From: an uncultured Acetobacteroides sp.
GTDB taxonomy: Bacteria; Bacteroidota; Bacteroidia; Bacteroidales; ZOR0009
DNA: 64,000 nt
Reading direction: 5' to 3'
NCBI RefSeq assembly: GCF_963678165.1
Contig: NZ_OY782755.1
Location: forward strand, 2,046,001-2,110,000
Shown here in pieces: positions 52,591 to 60,972 of the stretch (position 1 is the stretch's first letter; the number at the start of each line of letters is the position of its first letter). The notes under the pieces are model-generated. The model did not search any database. It was not told where the DNA came from and worked only from the letters and a program-made list of their open reading frames with translations. Both the position numbers and the translations under genes were made by a program.

Positions 52591-52749
52591 GGGGTTTGTC
52601 TTAAAGGATCATCGGGATAAAAGATGCACAGGGTGCATTCTTCACTTTTTTGTATTGGCGGTAAAGATAGTGAAAGTTTACGGTTTGTGCTGTGTAAAGT
52701 AGGCAGATGTGGGGGATTTCGCGTTTTAGAATACGTCTTTCTCATTGTA

Positions 52750-53346
52750 CTATATCATTGCAAATACGTACGACATGGGGATTTGGAGGTTGGTTTGATC
52801 TTGGTATTTCTCGATTCGTTGTATGGTTGCTTCGCCTTGGCCTTTTACCTTTTGGTAGAGTTCCTCGTAATCGGCAAAGGATTGAACGGTATCGTGCTGC
52901 TCTACCTTTCTGGGGCTGAAGGTGTCTATGGCATTCCAGCTGGCGGTGGCCTTTTCTCGTTCGTCGACAATGTATGCCCACTCTGAGGTTGGGTAGTGGT
53001 CGCTTACTAGTATGTTGGACGAGAGCGTTAGCGCATGGCTAATGGCGGCTCGGGCATCCTTCATCTCGTGAAGGCAAAACTCGAATAGCACGATGTCGGC
53101 TGTTTGGGTGATGTCCTCAAATTCAGAATGGATAAGGGTGAACTTATCGGAGAGGTTTGCCTTTTGCAGGTTTTCCTCCAGCTTTGCTAGTGCGTACTTG
53201 TCGTTGTCTACGGCGTAGACCTTCTTGGCGCTTCTTCCGTATTCGATGAACTGTCCTCCGCCAGCACCTACGGATACTATGGTTTTATCGGTAAAATCGT
53301 AGAACGATAGGAGGTTGGCTACTATTTGTTTGGTGTCTGTTGCCAT
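52750..53346 (-). CDS. Class I SAM-dependent methyltransferase
   Basis: A 198-residue cytoplasmic protein. Motif I reads TIVSVGAGGGQFIEYGRSA, the SAM-binding glycine loop, followed by VYAVDNDKYALAKLEENL (acidic motif II), and DIVLFEFCLHEMKD in motif IV position. Target unknown. The start at 53346 is followed upstream by REP-type hairpins rather than another gene. Confidence 0.87.
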   Translation of the reverse strand: MATDTKQIVANLLSFYDFTDKTIVSVGAGGGQFIEYGRSAKKVYAVDNDKYALAKLEENLQKANLSDKFTLIHSEFEDITQTADIVLFEFCLHEMKDARAAISHALTLSSNILVSDHYPTSEWAYIVDEREKATASWNAIDTFSPRKVEQHDTVQSFADYEELYQKVKGQGEATIQRIEKYQDQTNLQIPMSYVFAMI

Positions 53347-53383
53347 GGTGAATGATTTTCGGGGGAGGTGGGGGTGAATTAAA

Positions 53384-53501
53384 GAGACGGGGGGGAGACC
53401 CTTTTAATGGAGACGGGTTTGAAATTCTTTTAAAGAGATGGGGTTCAAACAAAAGAGACGGGTTTGAATAAAGGAGACGGGTTTGAAACCCGTCTCTACG
53501 G
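53384..53501. repeat. REP array between methyltransferase and GNAT genes
   Basis: Three partial units GAGACGGGTTTGAA are followed by one full palindrome, GAGACGGGTTTGAAACCCG plus TCTC, at 53474-53496. It is a member of the REP family tied to the RAYT gene at 60 kb. Confidence 0.9.
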
Positions 53502-54356
53502 TTACAACGGTTTTATCATCTCGTACTGTTTGCCGAGCTGGGTGATGTTCTTCGATGTTAGGAATGCGGTGATTGGTTCGCAGGGGGCTTCGGTGTTGAT
53601 GGCTTTAATGGAGCTGTACCTGTTGTGCTTTGTAATCTCGTTTATTAGGGCTGAGGCTATACCTTTTCTTCTATACGCTTTGTCAACGGCAATTTGGGTG
53701 ATGTCGCCAGAGTTTGGCTCGAATATGCAGTAGCCAATCAGCGCCTGTTGGTCGAATGCTCCTGTTATTGTAAAGTCGGCAAGGCATCTGGATACGGCCT
53801 CGAAGCTGTTCTGCCACGATGGGGCGAAGTCGCAGAATTCCATCATCCTCTCCTTGTGCTCGAGCGTAATATTCTGAAGGGTGTAGCCGTTTTGTAGCGG
53901 CTTATCGGCAAGGACAACCTCCGAGGCGCTTTGCTTGAAGTAGCAGAACTCCCGGCTAACCTCGAATCCCAGTTTACAGTAAACTGAAACTGCGTTGGTG
54001 TTGTGCTGTAGAACCTCTAGCAGGTATTGCGATACTCCTGCTTCCTTTAGATAGGGGATCGAGTAGTTGAAGATCTTTGATGCAATTCCCTTGCCTCTGT
54101 ATTCCTTAAGCGTACCTGTTCCTGTATCGTATGCGGTTTTGATGCCGCAGAAGTTACCTATCCCGTTAAGGGTAAAGGATACCAGCTTGCCGTTGTCGAA
54201 TGCGCCAAACGAAAGTTCGGGAAGAAACCCTCGGCGGGTAAGCATAACCTTAAGCTCGTCTTTGGTAACTTGAACTTCGTAGTCGGAGAAGGCTTCGTTG
54301 AATGCTTCAAATATGGTGTCGAAGCTGGTGGTTTTGAGCAATTGAATGTTTTCCAT
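53502..54356 (-). CDS. Double GNAT N-acetyltransferase
   Basis: A 284-residue protein with two GNAT domains in tandem. The first has the acetyl-CoA loop LKEYRGKGIASKIFNYSIPY (around residue 85-105) and VSVYCKLGFEVSREFCYF; the second has AVDKAYRRKGIASALINEIT near residue 230-250. Tandem GNATs include mycothiol-synthase-like and many uncharacterised enzymes. REP hairpins flank it on both sides. Confidence 0.88.
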   Translation of the reverse strand: MENIQLLKTTSFDTIFEAFNEAFSDYEVQVTKDELKVMLTRRGFLPELSFGAFDNGKLVSFTLNGIGNFCGIKTAYDTGTGTLKEYRGKGIASKIFNYSIPYLKEAGVSQYLLEVLQHNTNAVSVYCKLGFEVSREFCYFKQSASEVVLADKPLQNGYTLQNITLEHKERMMEFCDFAPSWQNSFEAVSRCLADFTITGAFDQQALIGYCIFEPNSGDITQIAVDKAYRRKGIASALINEITKHNRYSSIKAINTEAPCEPITAFLTSKNITQLGKQYEMIKPL

Positions 54357-54402
54357 AGTTGGTGAGATATTATTTTAGTTGGTGTTGTCCTTTTATAGAA
54401 TA

Positions 54403-54541
54403 TAGGGTTTCCCCCGTCTCGGTAAACCATGTTTGGAGACGGGGAAAAATCTATTTTCAAGGGGATGGGGATGAACCCTCTTTTGTGAGAGGAGGATTTG
54501 AAACCCTTTTTAATGAGACGGGTTTGACCCCCGTCTCTACT
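54403..54541. repeat. REP array between GNAT and MuiA-like genes
   Basis: Several degenerate units (CCCCGTCTCGG, GGAGACGGGG, GATTTGAAACCC) end with GAGACGGGTTTGACCCCCGT followed by CTCTAC, which abuts the stop codon of the downstream gene. Confidence 0.85.
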
Positions 54542-56426
54542 CGATGTTCAGGGTTCGTTCTTTGGGGTATTTGACGGTGTACTTTAGGTCGATCTCCTTT
54601 TTTGCTGATGGATCGAGCTTAAAGGTCCACTTAACTTCACCCTTATCCTTGTTGAGGTTGCCTCCGGAAAGGTCCTCTGTGTTTACCTCAATCTCATCGT
54701 TTGTTGATACAGGTACTTGATCGTAAAGGATCATGCTAATGGGCGCTTTCTTTCCGTTACGTACTGAGATGTGCCATGTGCGGCTATCCTCCTTCTTGCT
54801 TGCGAACAGCTTCTTGGTGGTTAGCTCCTTTACCTTATCCCTTTTTACAAGTACGCTTTTATCTCTTCCGAGCGATAGGCTAAGGGTGTCGGAGATGTGG
54901 CGTACGTCGAGCACCGATTTGCCCACAAAGGTGTTTTCGAAGAAGATGTTGGCTTCGCCTTCGAGGAGGTTGTACTGCTCCCAATTGGTGATGTTGGCAA
55001 TCAGGAAGGCATCCTTATCGACCTTGGGAACGCAGTAGTACTCGAAGCCGGCATCAACCGCGTAGCTCTCTATTTCGACGGTGGTGCTCTTGTTGTCGGA
55101 GCTGATGGTGTAGGGCGTTTTTATCTCGAACTCTACAGCCGTTTGACTTTCGACCTGCGCTACGGGGATGGCTAGGCTGCTTGTACCTCTGATGCGTAGC
55201 GGCTTTGCTACTGCTCCTGTTCCTGTTTCTTTTCTAGTAGGGGCTTCTTCCATTTCAGAATCTCTTCGTATGCCATAGGCGGTAACTACAACCTCATCGA
55301 GCCTTTGCTCTAGTGGTTTAAGGTAGACGTTCATGGTTGAGCTGTTGACCCGAAGAACCTGCGACTGGTAGCCTACGAACGATACCTCCACCTCGCAGCT
55401 GCTGTTGGGGAGCGATAGCGAGTAGCTGCCGTTTACATCGGATGCGGTTCCTATGGTTGATCCTTTTATGATGATGGTTGCTCCGGGGATTGCCTCATTG
55501 CTCGTGGCATCGATAATACGACCCGATACCTGGTTGTTGGTAACGTTGTAGCGGGGTGGGTTGGTGGTGTAGTCGAGGAGGTAGGTTTGCAGCTGTGGCG
55601 CTACGTTGCCTTGGCTTGGATTGGTGGACGATAGCTTTAGCCTAACATTTTTCCAATCTTCGAGGGTGTTCTGGTGTATGTTCGCCTTGTAGGTTAGCTC
55701 GATGGGGTCTTCGATGCTTTTGGCTCGGATATCGTACGAGGGGAACCATCCTGCATTGTTCACGAAGTAGCTGAGTTCCATTTCGCATCGCATGGGGCTT
55801 TGGGCATCTACCTTTACGAGCACTTCGCCTGTTGGCTGCTTCGGAGTCGTGCTAATCTGCTTGATCTGATTATCGACCTGCCTCTTTTCAGTTTGAAGGT
55901 TATCGATGTTCTTGTTTATCTCCAGCTCCTTCATCTTTAGGGCGGCTATTCGTTCGCGGTAGAAGTTGGAGGTCTCTTTTAGGTTATTGAGGCTTACCTC
56001 CTGATTCTTTCCTCCAATGGTTCGGTTATCCTTGAGGAATTGAAATTCCTCGTTAACGATGTCGAGGCTTGTCTTCTCTACCGTTAGCTTATCCTCTATT
56101 GTTTTCTTTTTTGCCAGGAGCTGATCGATGTTCTTGCTTTGCGCAGCGCTGTCGGTATAGTTTAGCTGGTGGTTTACCGATAGCACGGTGATCTGCCCGT
56201 TTACCTTTACCTGAACGCTTTTGGCATCGAGGTAGGGGGATAGTCCAACAAACTTTAGTGTCGATTTTCCAGGGGTGATGTCGACCATCTTCTTACGGAT
56301 TACCTGTGCGCCATTGATGAATACGGTGGCGTCGGTGATATCCGATTTTACGACAATTTCCTTCTTTTCTTGGGCAAATGCTCCGGTGCATAGCACCATT
56401 AGAACGAGGGTTAGGATCTTCTTCAT
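54537..56426 (-). CDS. MuiA-like DUF4139 protein with inserted carboxypeptidase-regulatory domain
   Basis: A 629-residue exported protein with signal peptide MKKILTLVLMVLCTGAFAQE. Residues about 25-125 are the DUF4140 N-terminal part, 125-200 a coiled coil, and the DUF4139 region runs from about 200 to the end (YFVNNAGWFPSYDIRAKSIE, then VSLSLGRDKSVLVKR-type block, PKERTLNIE end). Inside DUF4139, residues about 298-388 are a carboxypeptidase-regulatory-like beta-sandwich (VSGRIIDATSNEAIPGATII, VNGSYSLSLP, VSFVGYQSQ) ending in LDEVVVTAYGIRR, the sequence normally found before the plug of SusC/RagA porins. That insertion is unusual. Function unknown; the MuiA name refers to a mucoidy-related family. 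Confidence 0.88.
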   Translation of the reverse strand: MKKILTLVLMVLCTGAFAQEKKEIVVKSDITDATVFINGAQVIRKKMVDITPGKSTLKFVGLSPYLDAKSVQVKVNGQITVLSVNHQLNYTDSAAQSKNIDQLLAKKKTIEDKLTVEKTSLDIVNEEFQFLKDNRTIGGKNQEVSLNNLKETSNFYRERIAALKMKELEINKNIDNLQTEKRQVDNQIKQISTTPKQPTGEVLVKVDAQSPMRCEMELSYFVNNAGWFPSYDIRAKSIEDPIELTYKANIHQNTLEDWKNVRLKLSSTNPSQGNVAPQLQTYLLDYTTNPPRYNVTNNQVSGRIIDATSNEAIPGATIIIKGSTIGTASDVNGSYSLSLPNSSCEVEVSFVGYQSQVLRVNSSTMNVYLKPLEQRLDEVVVTAYGIRRDSEMEEAPTRKETGTGAVAKPLRIRGTSSLAIPVAQVESQTAVEFEIKTPYTISSDNKSTTVEIESYAVDAGFEYYCVPKVDKDAFLIANITNWEQYNLLEGEANIFFENTFVGKSVLDVRHISDTLSLSLGRDKSVLVKRDKVKELTTKKLFASKKEDSRTWHISVRNGKKAPISMILYDQVPVSTNDEIEVNTEDLSGGNLNKDKGEVKWTFKLDPSAKKEIDLKYTVKYPKERTLNIE

Positions 56427-56502
56427 CGTCTGAGGAGATTATGTTTGTCTATATTTTAATTTCATAAATATAATTATTGGTATGGGAAAAATGAAATAAT
56501 GT

Positions 56503-56613
56503 GGAGACGGGGGCTACCTCGTTCCATCCAAAATATGAGAGAGGGGGGGCGAACTTTTTGGGACGGGATTAAAATCCTTTCTATTGAGACGGGTTTGAAA
56601 CCCGTCTCTACGG
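56503..56613. repeat. REP array upstream of the blaI-like gene
   Basis: Two degenerate units (GGAGACGGGGG, GGGACGGGATTAAAATCC) are followed by the complete palindrome GAGACGGGTTTGAAACCCG plus TCTC at about 56585-56610. Confidence 0.88.
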
Positions 56614-56658
56614 TGGGAATGGGGGGAAATAAAAAATAAAGGACAAAATTATTTGGTA

Positions 56659-56696
56659 ATTACGAAACATTCGTACATTTGCGAATGTTTCGTAAT
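56659..56696. promoter_or_regulatory. Perfect 15-bp palindromic operator of the BlaI-type repressor
   Basis: ATTACGAAACATTCG and CGAATGTTTCGTAAT are perfect inverted arms around an eight-base spacer TACATTTG. The site ends 12 bases before the blaI-like start codon, so repressor bound there would shut its own operon. The core ACATT/AATGT resembles BlaI/MecI boxes (TACA..TGTA type). Confidence 0.82.
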
Positions 56697-56708
56697 AAAT
56701 TAATCATC

Positions 56709-57080
56709 ATGGAAAAATTAACGCCACAGGAAGAGGAAGCAATGCTTCTAATTTGGGAAATCGGTAGCTGTACGGTAAAAGATATACTAGAGAAGTATAC
56801 GCCACCAAAGCCTCCATACACAACGTTGGCTTCGGTAGTTAAAAATCTCGAGCGAAAAGAGTTTGTAACCTCACGCAAGGTTGGTAATACATTCGAGTAT
56901 ACGCCTTGTCTAACGCACGAGGAGTATACCAAAACCTTTATGTCGGGGGTGGTGAAGAGCTACTTCAGCAACTCGTACCAAAATCTGGTGATGTTCTTTG
57001 CCCGCGATCAGAAGATATCGTCTGGCGAGCTAAAGGAGATTATCGATATGATCGAAAAGGGAGAGGAGGGTAAGGAATGA
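56709..57080 (+). CDS. BlaI/MecI/CopY-family repressor
   Basis: A 123-residue winged-helix repressor: EKLTPQEEEAMLLIWEIGSC, TVKDILEKY, then YTTLASVVKNLERKEFVTSR, and a helical dimerisation and cleavage region. The start at 56709 gives the standard MEKLTPQEEEAM; the frame's earlier start overlaps the operator. It overlaps the BlaR1-like gene by four bases (ATGA). In the family, the BlaR1 protease signals by cleaving this repressor. Likely regulated by its own palindrome. Confidence 0.94.
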   Translation: MEKLTPQEEEAMLLIWEIGSCTVKDILEKYTPPKPPYTTLASVVKNLERKEFVTSRKVGNTFEYTPCLTHEEYTKTFMSGVVKSYFSNSYQNLVMFFARDQKISSGELKEIIDMIEKGEEGKE

Positions 57081-58561
57081 TAGAGTATCTAATAAAATCG
57101 GCAGCATGGATTACCATTTTCTACCTGTTTTACCGCCTGTTCCTTGTTAGGGAGACCTTCTACCGGCTTAATCGAATTTTTCTGCTATTGGGGATGGTTC
57201 TTTCGCTTACGCTGCCTGCTGTAAGCTTCACTGGATGGTTTTCGCGACAGAGTGTTGTTAAGGATGTGGTAAAGGTCTACTTTAAGTCGGAGGTTGCTCA
57301 AAACGTAGCCACGCCTGCTGTGGCTAGTAATATCCCCGCTGTAGATGCAGCTGTACCTCGACCTTTGCCAGTGGGGGCGGTAAGCTGGTTGTTGGTTGCG
57401 TACTTTACCATGCTTGCCTTTATGCTTCTGCTATTTCTGTACAATCTTGGTCGGATACTGCTGGTTAGGCAAAAGGCTTGCTGCTCGCAGATTGGTGGCA
57501 CAAGGGTATACGAGGTGGAGGCTAATTCGGCTGCTTTTACCTTTTTTAAATGGATCTTCCTTAATCCTTCGATGGTTAACAAGGAGGATGTTGCCCAGAT
57601 TATTGAGCACGAGCGTATTCATGCCCATAAACTGCATTCTGTGGATCTGATGCTTGCCGAACTGATCCGGGCAGCTCTTTGGTTTAATCCGTTGGCATGG
57701 CTCTACAAGCGTCTTGTTGCCCAAAACCTGGAGTTTGATGTGGATAGCACAATTCTTCAAAAGGGATATAACCGTAAGGTGTACCAGTATAGCCTACTAA
57801 ATGCAAGCGTATCGAAAGGTGGCTTTGCGTTGGTGAGCAGCTTTAACATTAATCATTTAAAAACACGTATTGCTATGATGAACAAGAAAAGATCGACGAA
57901 AGTAAGCATGGCTAAGGTACTGCTGATGCTTCCTGTTGCGCTAATGGTTGCGCTGGTTCTCTGCTTTAGCGATGTAAGGGCTCGTATTGCATCGTCGTAC
58001 CTAAAAATGGAATCGCAGAAGGTGGTAAAGGCTTCCGACAAGCAGAAAGGTAAGGGGGTACAATTTCGATTAGATGGTAGATCGATGATCTCTGACGCAA
58101 ACGGGAGCAGTGTATTATATGATCAGGTAAAATTCTCTATTGTACCTAATAAGAGCGCGAAAGATGGGAGCAACGATAAGGAGTTCGTTGTTATTGATGG
58201 ACAAAGAGTAGCGGATGATGTGGCTAATAGAATTAACGGCAACATCTATGAGGTATGTGCTCACTATAAACAGGAAAAGAAAGATGTGCTTGGAATAAAC
58301 CTTGGCGATAACGCTAAGCGTTCTGGCTTTTTCTTTTTCACGGAGTCTTACTGCCGAAAAAACGGGTTAGGAGATAGCCGGGAATACCTTCTTAATGGCG
58401 ATGTTCGCTACATTCTTAACGGTGCTGTGACTTCAAAAGAAGGCCTTTCATCGGTGATGTCGAAGAGCGTTGTTTCGTACGATTTTGTGAAACCGCATGC
58501 CGATACGCTGGGGGTGACGGTTACTCCGAAAACTTTGCTGTTGATTGTAAAAACGAGATAA
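57077..58561 (+). CDS. BlaR1/MecR1-like M56 membrane metallopeptidase
   Basis: A 494-residue membrane sensor-protease. Helices at about 5-20, 35-50, 100-130 surround the cytoplasmic gluzincin domain with H178-E179-x2-H182 in IEHERIHAHKLHSVD and the downstream E in LMLAELIRA. A further helix lies at about 283-303. The periplasmic C-terminal part (about 305-494) has no penicillin-binding sensor motif that I can see and is not recognised, so it may sense something other than beta-lactams. It is translationally coupled to the repressor. The only beta-lactamase-like gene in the window lies 14 kb away. Confidence 0.92.
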   Translation: MIEYLIKSAAWITIFYLFYRLFLVRETFYRLNRIFLLLGMVLSLTLPAVSFTGWFSRQSVVKDVVKVYFKSEVAQNVATPAVASNIPAVDAAVPRPLPVGAVSWLLVAYFTMLAFMLLLFLYNLGRILLVRQKACCSQIGGTRVYEVEANSAAFTFFKWIFLNPSMVNKEDVAQIIEHERIHAHKLHSVDLMLAELIRAALWFNPLAWLYKRLVAQNLEFDVDSTILQKGYNRKVYQYSLLNASVSKGGFALVSSFNINHLKTRIAMMNKKRSTKVSMAKVLLMLPVALMVALVLCFSDVRARIASSYLKMESQKVVKASDKQKGKGVQFRLDGRSMISDANGSSVLYDQVKFSIVPNKSAKDGSNDKEFVVIDGQRVADDVANRINGNIYEVCAHYKQEKKDVLGINLGDNAKRSGFFFFTESYCRKNGLGDSREYLLNGDVRYILNGAVTSKEGLSSVMSKSVVSYDFVKPHADTLGVTVTPKTLLLIVKTR

Positions 58562-58606
58562 TTACGAGAGGTAGGTATGGGGGGATTTTTAAGACGGGTA
58601 CTGCCC

Positions 58607-59918
58607 ACTGCTGTCCGCTAAAATAATTTAAGGTTTGAATTGCTTACAGGTTGAAAGTTCTCCGATAATTCAGCCTTGGCTAGGAACTCTTTTAGGTTCT
58701 CCTTTTCAAAAAGCGAAACGCTCAAGATTCGAAGTAATTCAAATGGCGATGACTTTGACTTCAATTCGACACCGACTAGAGCTACCAAGCAGTAGGCGAT
58801 AATGCCTACATATATTTGGATTTTTACAGAGTTTTCGGAAGTTCCGTAAAATTGCTTTATCCTTAAATGCTGCTTTATCCATTTGAAGTACATCTCAATT
58901 TGCCATCTACACTTGTATAGGTATGCGATTTTATGCGCCTCTAAATCGAGGTTATTCGTAAAGAATTCTAGAGTTGCTTTCTTCTCTTCGTTGTAGTAGT
59001 AGATTATTCTCAGAGGTTTTTGATACCGAGCTTTCGCCCAACGATTCGACAATCTTATTTTTAAGTCGCGTAAAATGCCTTTTTCATGGACATCGCAGCT
59101 ACATTCCTCTATAATTTCGAAGTTCATTTTCTCTTTCCTTCGCACTACAAAAAATGCACCTGCTTCATCGATTTTGTTAAGAGATAACAGTTTGACATAG
59201 GCTTTGTCGAAAATGTAAAATGCATCCGGTTCGTATTGAAAGTAGTCCATAACGCTTTGATCCCTGACGTCATGGTCGGTGATTACATTGTAAACCGGAA
59301 TGCTTGTAAGGATGTCAAACATGGTGTGAACCTTAATTCCTCCTTTCCCATTTTGCACCTTGGACCACGAATACGCTTCCCATTTTAAAGTAACTGTTGT
59401 TGAATCCAACGCAAGCACACGATGAGGGATTCCCTCCATGAACAGCCCTTCGATGTTACCCCTTTTATCTTGAGCTATCTTAACAACTCGTTCAGCAAAT
59501 AGCCGAAATATTTCCACATTTCGCTTCTCATTTGCTTCAGACAGCGTTGTGCGGCAAACGCTTTTGCCAAAGCCTAAACGATAAAACTTTGACCGATGCG
59601 CATTAAGCGATCCGATGATGTCGCGTAAACTTTCCCGGGCTGTCAGCTGAGCCCACAGCATAACCAAGAAATGGTTCCAGCAGGTAAACGATTTTATGTA
59701 CTTGTTGCCATCGTACTTATTGACCAAATATTCGAAGTAGTCCTCAGGCAAGAACTGGCATAATTGCTTAAAAATATAGGTTCCACTATTCATTGCTTAC
59801 AGTTTGTAGCTTGTCGCAAAAGTAAGCATCTGATATGTTCCGACTTTATCGCAACTGAATTAGCAATTAAACATCAATGTGTTAGTAGGTGTTTTAATAA
59901 TATTTCCCGGACACTAGT
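58607..59918. mobile_element. IS4-family insertion sequence, 1312 bp, with 11-bp target duplication
   Basis: Terminal inverted repeats start ACTGCTGTCCGCTAAAATAA on the left and ACTAGTGTCCGGGAAATATT on the right (reverse strand), sharing ACT..TGTCCG..AAA. The 11-base direct repeat GGGTACTGCCC at 58596-58606 and 59919-59929 is the target duplication. Removing the element restores AAGACGGGTACTGCCCGTCT followed by T's, a hairpin of the REP/terminator kind, so the element inserted in its loop. It carries one transposase gene. The element looks intact. Confidence 0.92.
58618..59793 (-). CDS. IS4-family transposase
   Basis: A 391-residue DDE transposase. The first Asp lies in RVLALDSTTVTL, the second in the YNVITDHDVRDQSVMDYF region, and the C-terminal signature YKCRWQIEMYFKWIK fits Y-(2)-R-(3)-E-(6)-K exactly, diagnostic of IS4. 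The N-terminus has the DUF4372-like domain (LFKQL-type FKQLCQFLPEDYFE, RSKFYRLGFGKSVCRTTLSE). No stop or frameshift interrupts it, so it may be active. The stop codon lies in the left terminal repeat. Confidence 0.96.
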   Translation of the reverse strand: MNSGTYIFKQLCQFLPEDYFEYLVNKYDGNKYIKSFTCWNHFLVMLWAQLTARESLRDIIGSLNAHRSKFYRLGFGKSVCRTTLSEANEKRNVEIFRLFAERVVKIAQDKRGNIEGLFMEGIPHRVLALDSTTVTLKWEAYSWSKVQNGKGGIKVHTMFDILTSIPVYNVITDHDVRDQSVMDYFQYEPDAFYIFDKAYVKLLSLNKIDEAGAFFVVRRKEKMNFEIIEECSCDVHEKGILRDLKIRLSNRWAKARYQKPLRIIYYYNEEKKATLEFFTNNLDLEAHKIAYLYKCRWQIEMYFKWIKQHLRIKQFYGTSENSVKIQIYVGIIAYCLVALVGVELKSKSSPFELLRILSVSLFEKENLKEFLAKAELSENFQPVSNSNLKLF

Positions 59919-59929
59919 GGGTACTGCCC

Positions 59930-60023
59930 GTCTTTTTTATTGGGGATGGGGTTGAGAATTTTTTTATTGAGACGGGTATTGAAACCTTTTATAGAGAGAC
60001 GGTTTTGAAACCCGTCTCTACGT
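59930..60023. repeat. REP array downstream of the RAYT gene
   Basis: Units GAGACGGGTATTGAAACC and GAGACGGTTTTGAAACCCG plus TCTCTACG follow directly after the IS4 target site; this array borders the 3' end of the RAYT gene. Confidence 0.85.
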
Positions 60024-60045
60024 GCGGATGAAATTGGGGTGGAGA

Positions 60046-60627
60046 TCATTTTTCCCATTTGGCGGGGTTGTCGTGAATGTATTGGCGGATTTGTTGCAAT
60101 TCGGGTTCGTCGCGGATGATGCGGTCGTAGAATCGGGTTTGCCAACGTGGGGTGCCGGGGGTATCGTTGATTTTGTTGATTTGACGGGATGAAAATGTTT
60201 TGAGGGCGCGAACGAATTCGAAAATGCCATGGGATTTTGTAGAGACAGGTTTCAAACCTGTCTCTTGCATTCCGGGGGAGACGGGTTTGAAACCCGTCTG
60301 TACGATGCCATTGCCGCCATCGATGCCATCATTTCCATTATCGCCCCCATCGGAATTGTTGTTAATCATTATAATGCAATGGATATGATCGGGCATGATG
60401 ACGAATGCATCCAATATCAAATTGGGGTAATGGTTGGGTAAGTCGTGCCAGCATTGTTCGACGATATTGCCGTTGAGGTTGAGGTGCATTTCGCCGTTGG
60501 TGATGTGGCCGAATAGGTTTTCGCGGTTGTAGGTGCAGATGGTTATGAAATATGCCCCATAGGTGGTGTAGTCCCAATTTTGCAGGCGGGTGGTCTCGAT
60601 GCGGTATTGGTTTTTGTATAGGGTCAT
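60046..60627 (-). CDS. REP-associated tyrosine transposase (RAYT, Y1/HUH family)
   Basis: A 193-residue single-strand DNA transposase of the IS200-like Y1 family: YGAYFITICTYNRENLFGHI, the HUH motif H81-x-H83 in MPDHIHCII, and Y183 in QYIHDNPAKWE as the likely nucleophile. RAYTs bind and cut REP hairpins in the same genome. Residues about 106-134 (IVQTGFKPVSPGMQETGLKP) are the translation of two REP palindromes inside the gene, an insertion between the HUH motif and the C-terminal part that keeps the frame. A Gly/Asn/Asp-rich stretch (90-105) precedes it. REP arrays flank the gene. Confidence 0.92.
   Translation of the reverse strand: MTLYKNQYRIETTRLQNWDYTTYGAYFITICTYNRENLFGHITNGEMHLNLNGNIVEQCWHDLPNHYPNLILDAFVIMPDHIHCIIMINNNSDGGDNGNDGIDGGNGIVQTGFKPVSPGMQETGLKPVSTKSHGIFEFVRALKTFSSRQINKINDTPGTPRWQTRFYDRIIRDEPELQQIRQYIHDNPAKWEK
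60236..60306. repeat. Two REP palindromes inside the RAYT coding sequence
   Basis: GAGACAGGTTTCAAACCTGTC and GAGACGGGTTTGAAACCCGT each form a near-complete hairpin. They are in frame and encode QETGLKPVS and QTGFKPVS on the minus strand. Confidence 0.92.
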
Positions 60628-60922
60628 GGTGGTGGTTTTGTAGATACGGGTTTTAAACCCGTATCTTGTGTTTTTGATTGAGATGTTTTTTGTTGAGAGA
60701 CGGGTTTGAAACCCGTCTGTACGTACGCCCGTCTGTACGCCAGTATTGTAGGGGGTATCAATTTAGTGAATTTTTTGGGAAATGTGTAGTATCTTGTGTT
60801 TTTTGATTGAGATGTTTTTTTGATTGAGAGACGGTTTGAAACCCGTCTGTACAACCCGTCTCGACACCCGCCTATGCTGTGCGAATTATTGATCGATGAA
60901 TTGTGCGATATCCATATCTAAA
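60628..60922. repeat. REP arrays upstream of the RAYT gene
   Basis: Between 60636 and 60735 lie GATACGGGTTTTAAACCCGT and GAGACGGGTTTGAAACCCGT palindromes plus a half unit; between 60785 and 60875 a further degenerate pair, GAGACGGTTTGAAACCCGTC and CCCGTCTCG. The linker TTTTTGATTGAGATGTTTTT is itself repeated, so the block has duplicated. No gene is present in this interval. Confidence 0.88.
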
Positions 60923-60953
60923 TAAAAAAGGGCGAAAATAATCTTCGCTCTTT
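60923..60953 (-). terminator. Terminator after the 235-aa hypothetical gene
   Basis: On the minus strand AAGAGCGAAG/TTTCGCCCTT forms a stem followed by a run of T's, 20 bases after the stop of the gene ending at 60973. Confidence 0.75.
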
Positions 60954-60972
60954 ATGGTTTTGCGGATTGGTG

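Noticed and set aside
58596..59929. Possibility that the IS4 element ends further out, including the GACGGG arms
   Set aside because: The 11-base direct repeat and the ACT..TGTCCG ends define the borders cleanly; the outer GACGGG arms are the pre-existing hairpin.
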